Shown piece after piece: positions 16,560 through 25,098 of a stretch of DNA of 64,000 nucleotides (its first letter is position 1; the number at the start of each line of letters is the position of its first letter). The DNA lies in the NCBI RefSeq assembly GCF_030499515.1, contig NZ_JASTWJ010000001.1:9776001-9840000 (forward strand), given 5' to 3'. The position numbers and the translations under genes are program-made. Under the pieces are notes generated by a model. The model was not told where the DNA came from and made no database searches. It saw only the letters and a list, made by a program, of their open reading frames with translations. The DNA is from Streptomyces sp. DT2A-34 (lineage in GTDB: Bacteria > Actinomycetota > Actinomycetes > Streptomycetales > Streptomycetaceae).

Positions 16560-17738
16560 GTGCACCTCGAATACACGCCCGAGCAGCAGCGGCTGCGCAG
16601 CGAACTGCGCGACTACTTCACCGAGCTGGTCCCGGACCCCGCACAGACCCGATTCACCGACCCGGCGGCCCAGAAGCGCTACTACCGCAAGACCATCCGG
16701 CGGCTCGGCACGGACGGCTGGCTCGGCGTGGGCTGGCCCAAGGAGTACGGCGGACGCGGCCTGACCGCGATGGAACAGTTCATCTTCTTCGACGAGGCGG
16801 CCCAGGCCGGCGTACCGCTGCCCCTGATGGCCCTGAACACCGTCGGCCCGACGATCATGCAGTACGGCACGGACGAGCAGAAGGCGTACTTCCTGCCGAA
16901 GATCCTCTCCGGCGAGATCGACTTCGCGATCGGCTACAGCGAGCCCGACGCGGGCACGGACCTGGCCTCGCTCAGGACGCGCGCGGTACGGGAGGGCGAC
17001 GAGTACATCGTCAACGGCCAGAAGATCTGGACGACCAACGGCGATACGGCCGACTGGGTCTGGCTGGCCGTCCGCACCGACCCGGACGCCCCGCCGCACA
17101 AGGGCATCACCATGCTCCTCGTCCCGACCACCGACCCCGGCTACTCCTGCACCCTCATCAACACCCTCGCCTCGCACGACACCACGGCCAGCTACTACGA
17201 GAACATCCGCGTCCCCGTCTCCCACCGCGTGGGCGCCGAGAACCAGGGCTGGCGCCTGATCACCAACCAGCTCAACCACGAGCGCGTCACCCTCGCCGCC
17301 CACGGCACCATGGCCATCCGCGCCCTGCACGACGTGCAGCGCTGGGCCATGGAGACCAAGCTCGCCGACGGCCGCCGAGTGATCGACCTCCCTTGGGTGC
17401 GCCGCCGCCTCGCCCAGACCCACACCAAGCTCGACGCCCTCAAACTCCTCAACTGGCAGATGGTCAGCGCCGTGCAGGAGGGCACGCTCACCCCGCAGGA
17501 CGCCTCCGCCGTCAAGGTCTACGGCTCCGAGGCGCGCCGCGACGCATACGCCTGGCTGATGGAGATCGTCGCCGCACCGGGCACGCTCAAGGAGGGCTCG
17601 GCGGGGGCGGTGCTCCACGGCGAGCTGGAGCGCGGCTACCGCTCGGCCGTCATCTTCACCTTCGGCGGCGGCAACAACGAGATCCAGCGGGAGATCATCT
17701 CGTGGATCGGTCTGGGGATGCCGAGGGTGCGGCGTTAG
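16560..17738 (+). CDS. Acyl-CoA dehydrogenase (FadE type)
   Basis: The 392-residue flavoprotein has the acyl-CoA dehydrogenase order: a helical N-domain with GVGWPKEYGGRGLTAMEQ, the FAD/substrate strand IGYSEPDAGTDLASL, and a C-terminal helical domain with GGGNNEIQREIISWIGLGMPR. The sequence resembles the FadE26-34 type used on steroid side chains or other branched acyl-CoAs more than straight-chain MCAD. The GTG at 16560 follows GGAGG. A KstR-like palindrome lies just upstream. No steroid-ring genes are nearby. Confidence 0.9.
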   Translation: MHLEYTPEQQRLRSELRDYFTELVPDPAQTRFTDPAAQKRYYRKTIRRLGTDGWLGVGWPKEYGGRGLTAMEQFIFFDEAAQAGVPLPLMALNTVGPTIMQYGTDEQKAYFLPKILSGEIDFAIGYSEPDAGTDLASLRTRAVREGDEYIVNGQKIWTTNGDTADWVWLAVRTDPDAPPHKGITMLLVPTTDPGYSCTLINTLASHDTTASYYENIRVPVSHRVGAENQGWRLITNQLNHERVTLAAHGTMAIRALHDVQRWAMETKLADGRRVIDLPWVRRRLAQTHTKLDALKLLNWQMVSAVQEGTLTPQDASAVKVYGSEARRDAYAWLMEIVAAPGTLKEGSAGAVLHGELERGYRSAVIFTFGGGNNEIQREIISWIGLGMPRVRR

Positions 17739-18093
17739 TGACAAAAGAGGGATAGTTGGCATCAATATCACCGCCATTTCTCAGAGGTGACGGCGCATCA
17801 CTTCGATGCATCCAGCTCGGGCCGCGTTCGATCGGTCCCGGGGGTACGGGACTCCAAGGTTCATGCCGCTGTCTGCCGATCGGTGGCTGCTGCCAGGTGA
17901 GGCTCATCTGCGCGCCGGCCTCCGCTCGCGCCGTGGCCACGAGGATCGCGTAAGGGCCCGCGACGGTTGTGGCCTCGATCTGGAGCCATGCCTGGTGGAA
18001 GGGCATTCGTGCCAGCAGACTGCTGACCTCGTCGGTGAGTTGTTGTCGTACGGCGGACGAGGATTCGGGGCGGCGCCGTATGCGGTACGGCAT
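17695..18093 (-). CDS. Hypothetical protein beside a truncated helicase
   Basis: This 132-residue frame (MPYRIRRRPESSSAVRQQLT, helix, then AWLQIEATTVAGPYAILVATARAEAG) keeps GC-rich third positions over its first 80 codons and then loses them. The start lies at the junction with the UvrD fragment, and the tail overlaps the acyl-CoA dehydrogenase end by 44 bp on the other strand. It may be a truncated gene whose tail reads into foreign sequence. No family was recognised. Confidence 0.4.
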   Translation of the reverse strand: MPYRIRRRPESSSAVRQQLTDEVSSLLARMPFHQAWLQIEATTVAGPYAILVATARAEAGAQMSLTWQQPPIGRQRHEPWSPVPPGPIERGPSWMHRSDAPSPLRNGGDIDANYPSFVTNAAPSASPDRSTR

Positions 18094-18100
18094 CTCCAAG

Positions 18101-18453
18101 TACTCCTCGACAGCCGTCAGCGCTTCGGCGAACCCGACGCCATCCTGGCCGCAGTCGACGAGCTCACCGACGAGGACCATGCCGACGTGACCGTGTCCAC
18201 AGCTCACAAAGCCAAGGGGCGTGAATGGCCAACCGTCCGGATCGGCGACGACTTCCCACCTCCCAAGGACACCGGCCAACACGACGCCGAGGGCCGTCCC
18301 ATCCCGGAACCCGTCAACGAGACTGACGCCCGACTCGCATACGTCGCCGTCACACGTGCACGCCGCCGACTCGACCTAGGAGGATTGTCCTGGGTCGACA
18401 CACATCCCGCAGCCTCAAGTCCCAAACGGAACTCATCTGCTGGCGGCCCTTAG
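18101..18453 (+). pseudogene. UvrD/PcrA-type helicase C-terminal fragment
   Basis: The frame carries the last UvrD-family motifs: the STAHKAKGREWPTVRI block (motif V region) and ARLAYVAVTRARRRLD (motif VI), then GLSWV and a stop at 18451. All upstream parts, including Walker A, are missing. The left edge abuts an unrelated frame on the opposite strand. This is a truncated remnant of a DNA helicase gene. Confidence 0.75.
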
Positions 18454-19091
18454 CGCGACGAGTCTTGGCGGCGTCGACCTGGCACTGGATTGCCGGCAGA
18501 TTCTTCGTCTGCTGGTGGTACGGCGCGCGCGAGCCCGTGAGCTGCGGCGATTATGTAACGGGCGACACTTGCGGCCCGTCTGGCCCGCCACCGAGGCCCC
18601 TGCCGGGCAGATGAGGGCGGGGGCCTCAGCCTTCCTGAGCAGCGAGCGTCCGCTCCTCGATCCTGCTGCGGCGTCTGCGAACGCCTCCTTGAGGGCCCAC
18701 AACGAGAGCCGCCGCGCGGCCACCCGAACGCCAGCTCGTTGGTGCCCTGTCCTACTGCCGTCGAGAGGCGCCGCACTGGTGGTGAAGCAACCTGAACCAA
18801 GATGTCGGTCTCTGTGCCGCGGAATGATCGGCCGGGTCTGATCCAGGGTGCTCCGGGTGCTGGCACTGAGCATGCTCTGTGTTTCTGGGGGAGGGACTGT
18901 GACGGGCGGGAGAATGGGTGGATGCTGTCCCGGGTCCGGGCCTCACTCCTGACACAGGACAGCGTTCAGCGACCGTGACCACTTGATGCGCGTCCTCGGT
19001 AAGGCCGACGCAAGCCCGTGCGGTCGTGCCTCTCGTAGCCTGGGTGTGACCAGGCCGGTGGTGGGAGCAGCGCTGGCGAGGCCGCAGCTCG
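18454..19091. other. Gap, no gene recognised
   Basis: Several overlapping open frames exist on both strands, but their translations are Arg/Pro/Gly-rich and lack motifs. Third-position GC is not clearly biased in any one frame. Together with the truncated helicase on its left, this is probably decayed or rearranged DNA. Confidence 0.4.
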
Positions 19092-20717
19092 TCAGTGGGC
19101 TCGCAGCACGTCGAGTGTCATGAGAGCCGCGTGGAGTTCGGTGCGCTGTTCGCCGGACTCCAAGTCGCGGTCGAGGAGACGCTCGATGGTGCGCAGGCGT
19201 TGGTACATGGTTTCGCGGGAGAGGCCGCCCCGGCGTGCGGCGGTGGTCTTGTTGCCGGCCGCGTCGAGGTAGTGGCGCAGGGTCGTCAGCAGGTCGGTGC
19301 CGTGCTGGGTGTCGTGATCGATGAGCCGGCCGAGCTGCTGTTCGGCGTACTCCTGGATCCGGGTGTCCTCGCGGAGGGCGTACAGCAGGCGTGCCAGGCC
19401 GATGTCGGACAGCTCGTGGAAGGACCGGTCTTGGGGGAGGGGCTGGCCGGGTGGGGTGGCCTCGGCGACGCGGGCCGCCTCGCGGAACGAGCGGGCGGTG
19501 TCGGAGAGTTCCGTGATCTCCGAGCCGACGCTCACCACTGCTTGTGGGGCCAGGCTGAGTGCGGTGCTGCACAGTCGTTCGACGATGGGGCGCCAGGGTT
19601 GGGAGGGACGCAGAGCCAACAGGATGCCGAGGCGGCCGGGTGCCAGCTCGCCGACGAGGGCCGAGACGCCTGCCGTCCGGAGCTCCTGGAGCAGGCGGGT
19701 CTCGGTGTCGGTCCCCCCTCTGCCTGCGCGGAGGTCCACCAGGGTCGCGACGAACCGGCTTCGGTCGGTCGGCAGACCCAGTGCGGCGCAGCGGGCGTGG
19801 GCGTCCTCGGCGGAGCGGTGGCGCTGGTCGACCAGGTCGCGCAGGGCGTTTCGGTGGGCGGTGCGTTCCCAGGGGGTGGAATGGATGAGGCGGGCGACGG
19901 TCAGTGCCATCGCGGTCCTCTCCAGCACGGTGATCTCCTCCGGCCCGAAGGCGGGGCCGTCGGCGCGGGCCGGGAGCATGACCACACGGCCCCAGCGCTC
20001 GCCCTGGTACTCGACGGGTGCGGTGAGCCAGCCCGCCGGGCCGCATGTCGCCGTGTGGTCGTCGGCCCCGGTGGCTCTGGAGCGCTGTTCCCAACCGGTG
20101 AGCGCCTCCTCCAGCGTGCCTCCGGAGGGTTCGCAGATCAGTGCCTGGTGCACCAGGTTCTCCAGGACGACCGTGCGGCCGCTCATCTCCGCCGCCGCGC
20201 GCACCACGTCCTCCGGGCCGGCACCGCGCAGGGTCAGGGCGGTGAACGCCTCGTGGATGCGCTGGGTGCGGCGCATCGCGTCCGCCTGGTTGCCGAGCAG
20301 GAGGGCGTGCACGACCTGGGTGACCTCCAGGAAGTTGACGTCCTTGGCGAGGGTGACGAGGGGAAGGCCACGCAGGCGGCAGGCGTCCACGAGTGCGTCC
20401 GGCGGGCGGTGATAGCGACGTACGAGTTCGATGACCAGCGCCGCGGCCCCGACGTCGGCGAGTTCGTCGACGTACCTGCGTACGCCCGACACGTCTTCAG
20501 GGAGCGGCATTCCGGTGGTCAGGACGAGTTCGCCGCCCTTGAGGAAGGACGCGGGGTCGGTCAGTTCGGTGATGTGGACCCACCCGACCGGCCGCTCCAG
20601 GTGGGCCACACCGGTGACGACCTGGGGCTGTCCGGCGGCCAGGACAGGAAGGGCCAGGACGTCGGCGACGGTGAGTGCGCGGGTGGGCCCATGGCCGGCC
20701 GGGTGGTTGTCGTTCAC
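19092..20717 (-). CDS. PucR-family transcriptional regulator of the GABA operon
   Basis: The 541-residue protein has the PucR order: an N-terminal purine-catabolism-like domain (ALTVADVLALPVLAAGQPQV, ITELTDPASFLKGGELVLTTG), a GAF-like middle, and a C-terminal helix-turn-helix (LRHYLDAAGNKTTAARRGGL, then SRETMYQRLRTIERLL). I took the GTG at 20717, preceded by GGAG, rather than a longer frame. It is divergent from gabT, which suggests control of that operon. Part of its middle is duplicated as a broken copy at the left window edge. Confidence 0.9.
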   Translation of the reverse strand: MNDNHPAGHGPTRALTVADVLALPVLAAGQPQVVTGVAHLERPVGWVHITELTDPASFLKGGELVLTTGMPLPEDVSGVRRYVDELADVGAAALVIELVRRYHRPPDALVDACRLRGLPLVTLAKDVNFLEVTQVVHALLLGNQADAMRRTQRIHEAFTALTLRGAGPEDVVRAAAEMSGRTVVLENLVHQALICEPSGGTLEEALTGWEQRSRATGADDHTATCGPAGWLTAPVEYQGERWGRVVMLPARADGPAFGPEEITVLERTAMALTVARLIHSTPWERTAHRNALRDLVDQRHRSAEDAHARCAALGLPTDRSRFVATLVDLRAGRGGTDTETRLLQELRTAGVSALVGELAPGRLGILLALRPSQPWRPIVERLCSTALSLAPQAVVSVGSEITELSDTARSFREAARVAEATPPGQPLPQDRSFHELSDIGLARLLYALREDTRIQEYAEQQLGRLIDHDTQHGTDLLTTLRHYLDAAGNKTTAARRGGLSRETMYQRLRTIERLLDRDLESGEQRTELHAALMTLDVLRAH

Positions 20718-20965
20718 GGTGTCTCCATGGGGTCCCCTGATCGAGCACGGCTGAGCGCCCGGGAGTGTCCGGCCACTGTGACAAGCGTGGCTGACCTGCG
20801 CAAGAGCGGTCCGTGAGCGGTCGGAGCCCGGCATGTCCCCGATGAGGCTGACACAACGTCCGGATGTCGCGGCCCGACCGGACAGATCGCACGTTGGCGC
20901 ACCCCTGGTTCACGGAGATGCTCGGGATACCGCAGCAGACCGAACACCGAAGCCGGGAGACGAAC

Positions 20966-22234
20966 ATGACCGCACTGTCGCCGCACCTTCGCCAGGCCAC
21001 ACCCGTGGTGGCGGTCCGGGGCGAGGGCGTCCACCTCTTCGGCGAGGACGGCCGCCGCTACCTCGACTTCACCGCCGGCATCGGCGTCACCAGCACCGGG
21101 CACTGTCACCCGAAGGTGGTGGCGGCGGCGCAGGAGCAGGTGGGCACGCTGGTCCACGGGCAGTACACGACGGTCATGCACCAGCCGCTGCGGCAGCTGG
21201 TCGACAAGCTCGGCGAGGTGCTGCCGACCGGGCTGGACAGCCTGTTCTTCACCAACTCCGGCAGCGAGGCCGTCGAAGCCGCGCTGCGGCTGGCCCGCCA
21301 GGCCACCGGCCGCCCCAACGTCATCGTCTGCCACGGCGGCTTCCACGGCCGTACGGTGGCCGCCGCCTCCATGACGACGTCCGGCACCCGCTTCCGGTCC
21401 GGCTTCTCCCCGCTGATGAGCGGTGTGGTCGTCACCCCGTTCCCGTCGGCCTATCGCTACGGCTGGGACGAGGAGACCGCGACCCGCTTCGCTCTCCAGG
21501 AGCTCGACTACACCCTCCAGACCATCTCCTCACCCGCCGACACGGCCGCGATCATCGTCGAGCCGGTGCTCGGCGAGGGCGGCTACGTGCCCGCCACCCG
21601 CGCGTTCATGGAAGGACTGCGGGAGCGTGCGGACCGCCACGGCTTCCTGCTCATCCTGGACGAGGTGCAGACGGGCGTCGGCCGCACCGGCCGCTTCTGG
21701 GGCCACGACCACTTCGGCGTCACCCCGGACATCCTCGTCACCGCCAAGGGCCTGGCCAGCGGCTTCCCGCTGTCCGGCATCGCCGCCTCCGAGGCGCTGA
21801 TGGCCAAGGCGTGGCCGGGCTCGCAGGGCGGAACGTACGGCGCCAACGCCGTCGCCTGCGCCGCGGCCTGCGCCACCCTCGACGTCGTACGCGACGAGAA
21901 GCTCGTCGAGAACGCGGAGGCCATGGGCGCCCGGCTGCGGCACGGCCTGGAGGCGGTCGCCCACCGGACGCCGGGCATCGGTGATGTGCGGGGGCTGGGG
22001 CTGATGCTGGCCACCGAGTTCGTCACCGAGGACGGCAGCCCCGACCCCGAGACCGCCGCTCGCGTGCAGCGCGCCGCCGTGGACGAGGGTCTGCTCCTGC
22101 TGCTGTGCGGGGCCTGGAACCAGGTGGTGCGGATGATCCCGGCGCTGGTGATCGACGAGACGGCGGTGGACGAGGGACTCCGGGCATGGGCGACCGCCGT
22201 GGAGGCCGGTACCTCAGGAGCGTCGGCACGATGA
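20966..22234 (+). CDS. gabT: 4-aminobutyrate-type class III aminotransferase
   Basis: The 422-residue PLP enzyme has the class III marks: FFTNSGSEAVEAALRLAR, the phosphate-cup Gly/His segment HGGFHGRTVAA, the Asp of LILDEVQTGVGRTG that pairs with the pyridine nitrogen, and the Schiff-base Lys in TAKGLASGFPLSG. With gabD two genes downstream, transfer of the amino group of GABA to give succinic semialdehyde is the likely reaction. I chose the ATG with GGAGACGA before it. Its stop overlaps the next start (ATGA). Confidence 0.88.
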   Translation: MTALSPHLRQATPVVAVRGEGVHLFGEDGRRYLDFTAGIGVTSTGHCHPKVVAAAQEQVGTLVHGQYTTVMHQPLRQLVDKLGEVLPTGLDSLFFTNSGSEAVEAALRLARQATGRPNVIVCHGGFHGRTVAAASMTTSGTRFRSGFSPLMSGVVVTPFPSAYRYGWDEETATRFALQELDYTLQTISSPADTAAIIVEPVLGEGGYVPATRAFMEGLRERADRHGFLLILDEVQTGVGRTGRFWGHDHFGVTPDILVTAKGLASGFPLSGIAASEALMAKAWPGSQGGTYGANAVACAAACATLDVVRDEKLVENAEAMGARLRHGLEAVAHRTPGIGDVRGLGLMLATEFVTEDGSPDPETAARVQRAAVDEGLLLLLCGAWNQVVRMIPALVIDETAVDEGLRAWATAVEAGTSGASAR

Positions 22235-25098
22235 GCGACAGCGTGGCGCGGCTGGCCGCCCGGCTCGCCGAGACGGCTCCTGGCCTGCGGGTGGAATCCG
22301 GCCTGGGCACCCTCGGCCAGTACGCCTACGACGCCTCCAACTACCGCGTCCCCCCGCAGGCTGTGGCCTTCCCCCGCTCCACGGACGATGTGGTCGCGGT
22401 GCTGCGGGCCTGCAAGGAGACGGGCGTCGCGGTCACCGCTCGCGGCGGTGGCACCAGCATGGCGGGCAACGCGGTCGGGCCGGGCGTCGTCCTGGACTTC
22501 TCCCGGTACATGAACCGCATCCTGGACATCGACCCGGCCGCCGGGACCGCGCGTGTCGAGGCCGGAGTCGTCCTCGACGCGTTGCAGAGCGCGACCGCCC
22601 TGCACGGGCTTTCCTTCGGCCCTGACCCGTCCTCGCACAGCCGCTGCACCCTCGGCGGCATGATCGGCAACGACGCGTGCGGGAACCGGTCGGTGCGGCA
22701 CGGGCGGACCAGCAGCCACATCGAGGCGCTGGAGATCGTGACGGCCGACGGAGTGCGGGCCGTCGCCGACCACGTGGGGTTGCACCCGGTGGACCCTGCG
22801 GAGGCGGAGCTCGTCGCCCGTCTCGAAGCGGACGTACGACGTCTGATCGGCGACAACCTGGCGCCGATCCGGACCGAGCTGGGCCGCATTCCGCGCCAGG
22901 TCTCCGGCTATCAGTTGCACCATCTGCTGCCCGAGCGCGGCTTTGACATGGCCCGCGCTCTGGTCGGCACCGAGGGCTCCTGTGCGGTCGTCACCGCAGC
23001 GACGGTCCGCCTGGTGGCGACTGCACAGGCTTCGGCGCTGCTCACTCTCGGCTACGACGACGTCGTCGACGCGGCCGAGGACGTGCCGGAGATCCTGCGC
23101 TGGAATCCCACCGCTGTGGAGGGCATGGACGAGGCGATCGTCGCCACCATGCGTGCCCGGCGGGGCCCCGACTCCGTCACCGGACTGCCCGAGGGGCGGG
23201 CCTGGCTGTACGTCGAGCTGGACGGCGACGACGAGGCCGCTGTGAACGCCCGTGCGGCTGAGCTCCTCGATGTGCTCAAGGCGCAGGGCCGGATGACCGG
23301 CGGGCGGGTCGTGGAGAGCGCGGCCGAGCGCCGCTCCCTGTGGCGGGTCCGCGAGGACGGGGCCGGTCTTGCCGCACGCCTGGTGGACGGCGGGGAGTCG
23401 TGGCCCGGCTGGGAGGACTCGGCGGTCGCGCCCGAGAACCTTGCCGGCTACCTGCGGGACTTCCGCAAGCTCCTGGCCGACCACGGGCTGACGGGCGTGA
23501 TGTACGGGCACTTCGGCGCGGGGTGCGTCCACGTGCGCATCGACTTCGACCTCGCCACGGACACCGGCCGGGCCGCCGCCCGTCGCTTCCTGCACGAGGC
23601 GGCCGCGCTGGTCGTCGCGCATGGCGGGACCCTGTCCGGCGAGCACGGTGACGGGCGGGCGCGCGGTGAGCTGCTGGAGGTCATGTACAGCCACCGGCTG
23701 ATCCGGGCGTTCGCCGACTTCAAGGAGATCTTCGACCCCGAAGGGCTGCTCAACCCCGGCGTCATCGTGGCCCCGGCCCCCCTCGACGCCGATCTCGCGC
23801 TGCACCAGATCCAACCCTTGGCCACGGAGTTCACCTTCCCGCACGACGAGGACGGCTTCGCGGGCGCGGCCCGCCGCTGCGTCGGCGTCGGCCGGTGCCG
23901 CAGCGACGCGGGCGGTGTGATGTGCCCGAGTTACCGGGCCACGGGGGAGGAGAACGACTCCACCCGGGGCCGGGCCCGACTGCTCCAGGAGATGGTGCGC
24001 GGGGAGACCGTCCAGGACGGCTGGCGCTCGACGGAGGTCCGCGACGCGCTCGATCTGTGCCTGTCCTGCAAGGCGTGCTCCAGCGACTGCCCGGTTGGTG
24101 TAGACATGGCCACCTACAAGGCGGAGTTTTTGCACCAGCACTACAAGGGCAGGCTCCGGCCCCGCTCGCACTACTCGCTGGGCTGGCTGCCCCTGACCTC
24201 CGCCCTCGCCGGATACGCCGCCCGCCCGCTCAACGCGCTGCTCCGCGGATCGCTCGGCCGACTCCTCGCCCGCCTCGGAGGCGTGACCACGAAGCGCACG
24301 ATCCCGGCCTTCGCCTCCCGGCACGCCCTGCGCAGGGTCCTGCGCGATGCGAGGACCGGCGAACCGGCGAAAGCCCTGCTCTTCGTCGACAGCTTCACCC
24401 GCGCCTTCCGTCCCGAGGTGGCCGGTGCCGCGAGCCGTGTCCTCGCCGACGCGGGAATCCCCTGCACGGCGGAGGACGGCCTGTGCTGCGGTCTGACCTG
24501 GGTCAGCACCGGTCAGCTGTCCGTGGCCCGCAGGATCATGGCCCGTACCGTCGCCCACCTCGACACCGGCGACGAGCGGCCCATCATCGTGGCCGAGCCC
24601 AGCTGCGCCGCGGCCCTCAAGCGCGACGTGCCCGAACTCCTCGGAACTGACGCCGCCCGTCGGGTCGCGGACCGCGTCCACACCTTCACGGGTGCCCTGA
24701 CCGACCTGGCTGCCCCGAACTGGAGCCGGCCCGCGTTGCCGGACAACGTCGTCCTGCAGACCCACTGCCACGAGTACGCCACCTTCAAGGGCCGTCATCC
24801 CGCCGACCTGCTGCGCCGGCTGGGTGTGGGCAAGGTCGACGAGGCCGAGGGCTGCTGCGGACTCGCCGGGAACTTCGGCTTCGAGGAGCAGCACTACGAC
24901 ACCTCGATGGCCGTCGCCGACCTGGCCCTGAAGCCACGCCTCGACGGCATCGACCAGGACACTCCGAGCGTCGTCGTGGCCGACGGTTTCAGCTGTGCCA
25001 CCCAGATCGACCACCTCGCCGGAGACCGAGGCATCCGCGCCCTGCATCTCGCGGAACTGCTCGACCGCGCCGCCGATCAACCAGGAGAGACCTCATGA
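22231..25098 (+). CDS. FAD-linked oxidase fused to Fe-S/CCG oxidoreductase (D-2-hydroxyacid dehydrogenase type)
   Basis: The 955-residue protein joins three units: an FAD-binding PCMH domain (TARGGGTSMAGNAVGPGVVLD near residue 75) with an FAD-oxidase C-terminal domain (SGEHGDGRARGELLE, FDPEGLLNPG); a ferredoxin-like region (CVGVGRCRSD, CLSCKACSSDCPVGVDM); and two CCG-type segments (DGLCCGL, EGCCGLAGNFG). This matches soluble D-lactate or D-2-hydroxyglutarate dehydrogenases that feed a membrane acceptor. Coupled start overlaps place it between gabT and gabD, so it may oxidise a hydroxyacid formed from the semialdehyde or 2-oxoglutarate. That role is inferred. Confidence 0.9.
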   Translation: MSDSVARLAARLAETAPGLRVESGLGTLGQYAYDASNYRVPPQAVAFPRSTDDVVAVLRACKETGVAVTARGGGTSMAGNAVGPGVVLDFSRYMNRILDIDPAAGTARVEAGVVLDALQSATALHGLSFGPDPSSHSRCTLGGMIGNDACGNRSVRHGRTSSHIEALEIVTADGVRAVADHVGLHPVDPAEAELVARLEADVRRLIGDNLAPIRTELGRIPRQVSGYQLHHLLPERGFDMARALVGTEGSCAVVTAATVRLVATAQASALLTLGYDDVVDAAEDVPEILRWNPTAVEGMDEAIVATMRARRGPDSVTGLPEGRAWLYVELDGDDEAAVNARAAELLDVLKAQGRMTGGRVVESAAERRSLWRVREDGAGLAARLVDGGESWPGWEDSAVAPENLAGYLRDFRKLLADHGLTGVMYGHFGAGCVHVRIDFDLATDTGRAAARRFLHEAAALVVAHGGTLSGEHGDGRARGELLEVMYSHRLIRAFADFKEIFDPEGLLNPGVIVAPAPLDADLALHQIQPLATEFTFPHDEDGFAGAARRCVGVGRCRSDAGGVMCPSYRATGEENDSTRGRARLLQEMVRGETVQDGWRSTEVRDALDLCLSCKACSSDCPVGVDMATYKAEFLHQHYKGRLRPRSHYSLGWLPLTSALAGYAARPLNALLRGSLGRLLARLGGVTTKRTIPAFASRHALRRVLRDARTGEPAKALLFVDSFTRAFRPEVAGAASRVLADAGIPCTAEDGLCCGLTWVSTGQLSVARRIMARTVAHLDTGDERPIIVAEPSCAAALKRDVPELLGTDAARRVADRVHTFTGALTDLAAPNWSRPALPDNVVLQTHCHEYATFKGRHPADLLRRLGVGKVDEAEGCCGLAGNFGFEEQHYDTSMAVADLALKPRLDGIDQDTPSVVVADGFSCATQIDHLAGDRGIRALHLAELLDRAADQPGETS

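Noticed and set aside
21583..25080. A 1165-codon minus-strand frame opposite the FAD/Fe-S oxidoreductase
   Set aside because: It is antisense to conserved domains on the + strand, repetitive in composition and without a family signature.
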